Source of the DNA: Verrucomicrobiaceae bacterium
Lineage (GTDB): Bacteria > Verrucomicrobiota > Verrucomicrobiae > Verrucomicrobiales > Akkermansiaceae
Assembly (NCBI GenBank): GCA_947372405.1
Contig: CANBTO010000315.1
Location: 1 to 6,244 of the forward strand
Direction of reading: 5' to 3'
DNA length: 6,244 bases
Made by a program: the position numbers and the translations under genes. The notes below the pieces were generated by a model. That model was given only the letters and a program-made list of their open reading frames with translations. It had not been told where the DNA came from and ran no database searches. Positions 5,386 through 6,244 of the stretch are shown here, in pieces; positions within the stretch are counted from its first letter, which is position 1; every line of letters starts with the position of its first letter.

Positions 5386-6244
5386 TTAACGGGGTGCTGG
5401 ATCGTGGCGCTTGGCATCCTTCGGGGATGAAGAAGCTTTGGTCGGCACCCTCTTGATGGCGTCCACGGGTTGTTCCAGTCCTGCTTCTGAAACCTCCAAA
5501 TCAAAAGCCGCGAGCGGAGAGCGGCGAACGAATGGCCAACGAGACTCGCCAACATATTCTACATACTTGGTGACTCCGGAGACGCTCAGCGAATAGTGAG
5601 CATCCATTCGCTTTACGGAAACTTTCACCTGCCCGCGCTTCCCGACTACCTCAGCCTCGGACACCCAATTGTTCGGCTTTTTTAACGTAGGTGCCATCAG
5701 GATCATCATCAGGCGCTTCTCGCCAGCAGCCACACCCTTGACCTCCATGCCCCATTCCTCATCGATGATCGGCTCATAGACGAAGGCGTAAACCGGTGCT
5801 CCTGCTTGTTCGCCCACGGCAAACACCTGATAGCCCGGAATCTTTTCAACGACTCCCGTGTGGGCCATAATTTCCGAATGGAAAGCGAACACATCCAATG
5901 CGTGGGCATCCTGATTCTTCGTCTGGTTGAGAATACCCCCTCCTGCCGCCTCTTTCCGCAGGAAGACAAGTGCCTTTTGGTAATCGCCAGCCTTCGCCCA
6001 GACCTCAGCAATGGAGAAATCCAAAAGCTCAAATTCGCGCCTCTGTTGCTCGTTGCGAGGGAAAAAGTCTAAGGCCTGCTTCCTCCATTTTCTCAATGCA
6101 TTGGCCGCTTTGTCCATGCGTTCGGGATCTTGCGCCTTGCAGGCGGTCTCCCACTCGGTAGCGCATACCTCATATGCTTTGTCGCTTGCCCAACGTTTCT
6201 TAATCTCGGGTGTCACTTCGTCTTCATCACCCGCCGCAATACCT
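5386..6244 (-). CDS. Unknown protein with TPR-like N-terminal half, 5' end outside the window
   Basis: The frame is open to the right edge. A GTG at 6216 would give 276 residues, but the nine codons before it (GIAAGDEDE) contain no stop. 'AAGDEDE' resembles the end of a cleaved signal peptide, so the true start is probably beyond the window. Numbering from 6216, residues 1-90 are helical and charged. FSIAEVWAKAGDYQKALVFL at 67-86 resembles a tetratricopeptide repeat unit, suggesting protein binding. Residues about 120-245 look beta-rich (GYQVFAVGE, APVYAFVYEP, GQVKVSVKRM, YSLSVSG), with no catalytic motif or domain I recognise. The last 17 residues (ASSSPKDAKRHDPAPR and neighbours) are low in complexity and lie over a small hairpin, suggesting a repeat-derived tail. 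By eye its codons use more A and T at third positions than the isomerase or cytochrome genes, which may mean lower expression or later acquisition. It converges on the isomerase gene, 57 bp apart. Confidence 0.7.
   Translation of the reverse strand, partial: GIAAGDEDEVTPEIKKRWASDKAYEVCATEWETACKAQDPERMDKAANALRKWRKQALDFFPRNEQQRREFELLDFSIAEVWAKAGDYQKALVFLRKEAAGGGILNQTKNQDAHALDVFAFHSEIMAHTGVVEKIPGYQVFAVGEQAGAPVYAFVYEPIIDEEWGMEVKGVAAGEKRLMMILMAPTLKKPNNWVSEAEVVGKRGQVKVSVKRMDAHYSLSVSGVTKYVEYVGESRWPFVRRSPLAAFDLEVSEAGLEQPVDAIKRVPTKASSSPKDAKRHDPAPR
5415..5429. repeat. Small CATCC-TTCGG-GGATG hairpin in the 3' end of the unknown gene
   Basis: CATCC (5415-5419) and GGATG (5425-5429) form a 5-bp stem around the loop TTCGG. 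It sits inside the last codons of the minus-strand gene, about 30 bp before its stop. Related 'CATCCCTTCGGGATG' hairpins are, in my recollection, common in dispersed repeats of Planctomycetes and Verrucomicrobiota. There is no following T-run on either strand, so I do not call it a terminator. Confidence 0.35.

Overview
The window looks like a chromosomal fragment of a moderately GC-rich member of the Verrucomicrobiota, probably close to Luteolibacter or Haloferula. Three things point there: the C-terminal domain type of the first partial gene, the divided ResB/CcsA cytochrome c maturation pair with a large soluble domain inside CcsA, and starts without Shine-Dalgarno motifs. The assignment rests on recalled family patterns, not on a search.

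Layout. (1) Positions 1-250, plus strand: the 3' end of a secreted-protein gene. (2) Positions 266-4082, minus strand: a compact three-gene unit, transcribed in the order small lipoprotein (4082-3495), ResB/Ccs1 (3461-2238), CcsA/ResC (2245-266). The lipoprotein and resB are 33 bp apart, and resB and ccsA overlap by 8 bp. (3) Positions 4083-4401: a divergent intergenic region of 319 bp. It holds a hairpin with a repeated GTGGCCA, and an inverted pair of triplicated 10-mers that looks like a dispersed repeat element. (4) Positions 4402-5328, plus strand: a sugar phosphate isomerase/epimerase-like TIM barrel. (5) Positions 5329-5385: a short convergent gap. (6) Positions 5386-6244, minus strand: a protein of unknown function, open at the window edge, with a TPR-like helical N-terminal half and a probably beta-rich C-terminal half.

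How the genes work together. ResB and CcsA form the heme export and cytochrome c heme ligation machinery of System II, acting in the inner membrane. The lipoprotein is predicted to be anchored on the outer side of a membrane and is co-directional with them, so it may be an accessory factor, but its function is unknown. The isomerase and the terminal unknown gene have no evident link to cytochrome c biogenesis. No RNA gene, CRISPR array, transposase or clear terminator was found. The least explained DNA is the repeat-rich divergent region, where long reading frames on both strands run into what I judge to be non-coding sequence.
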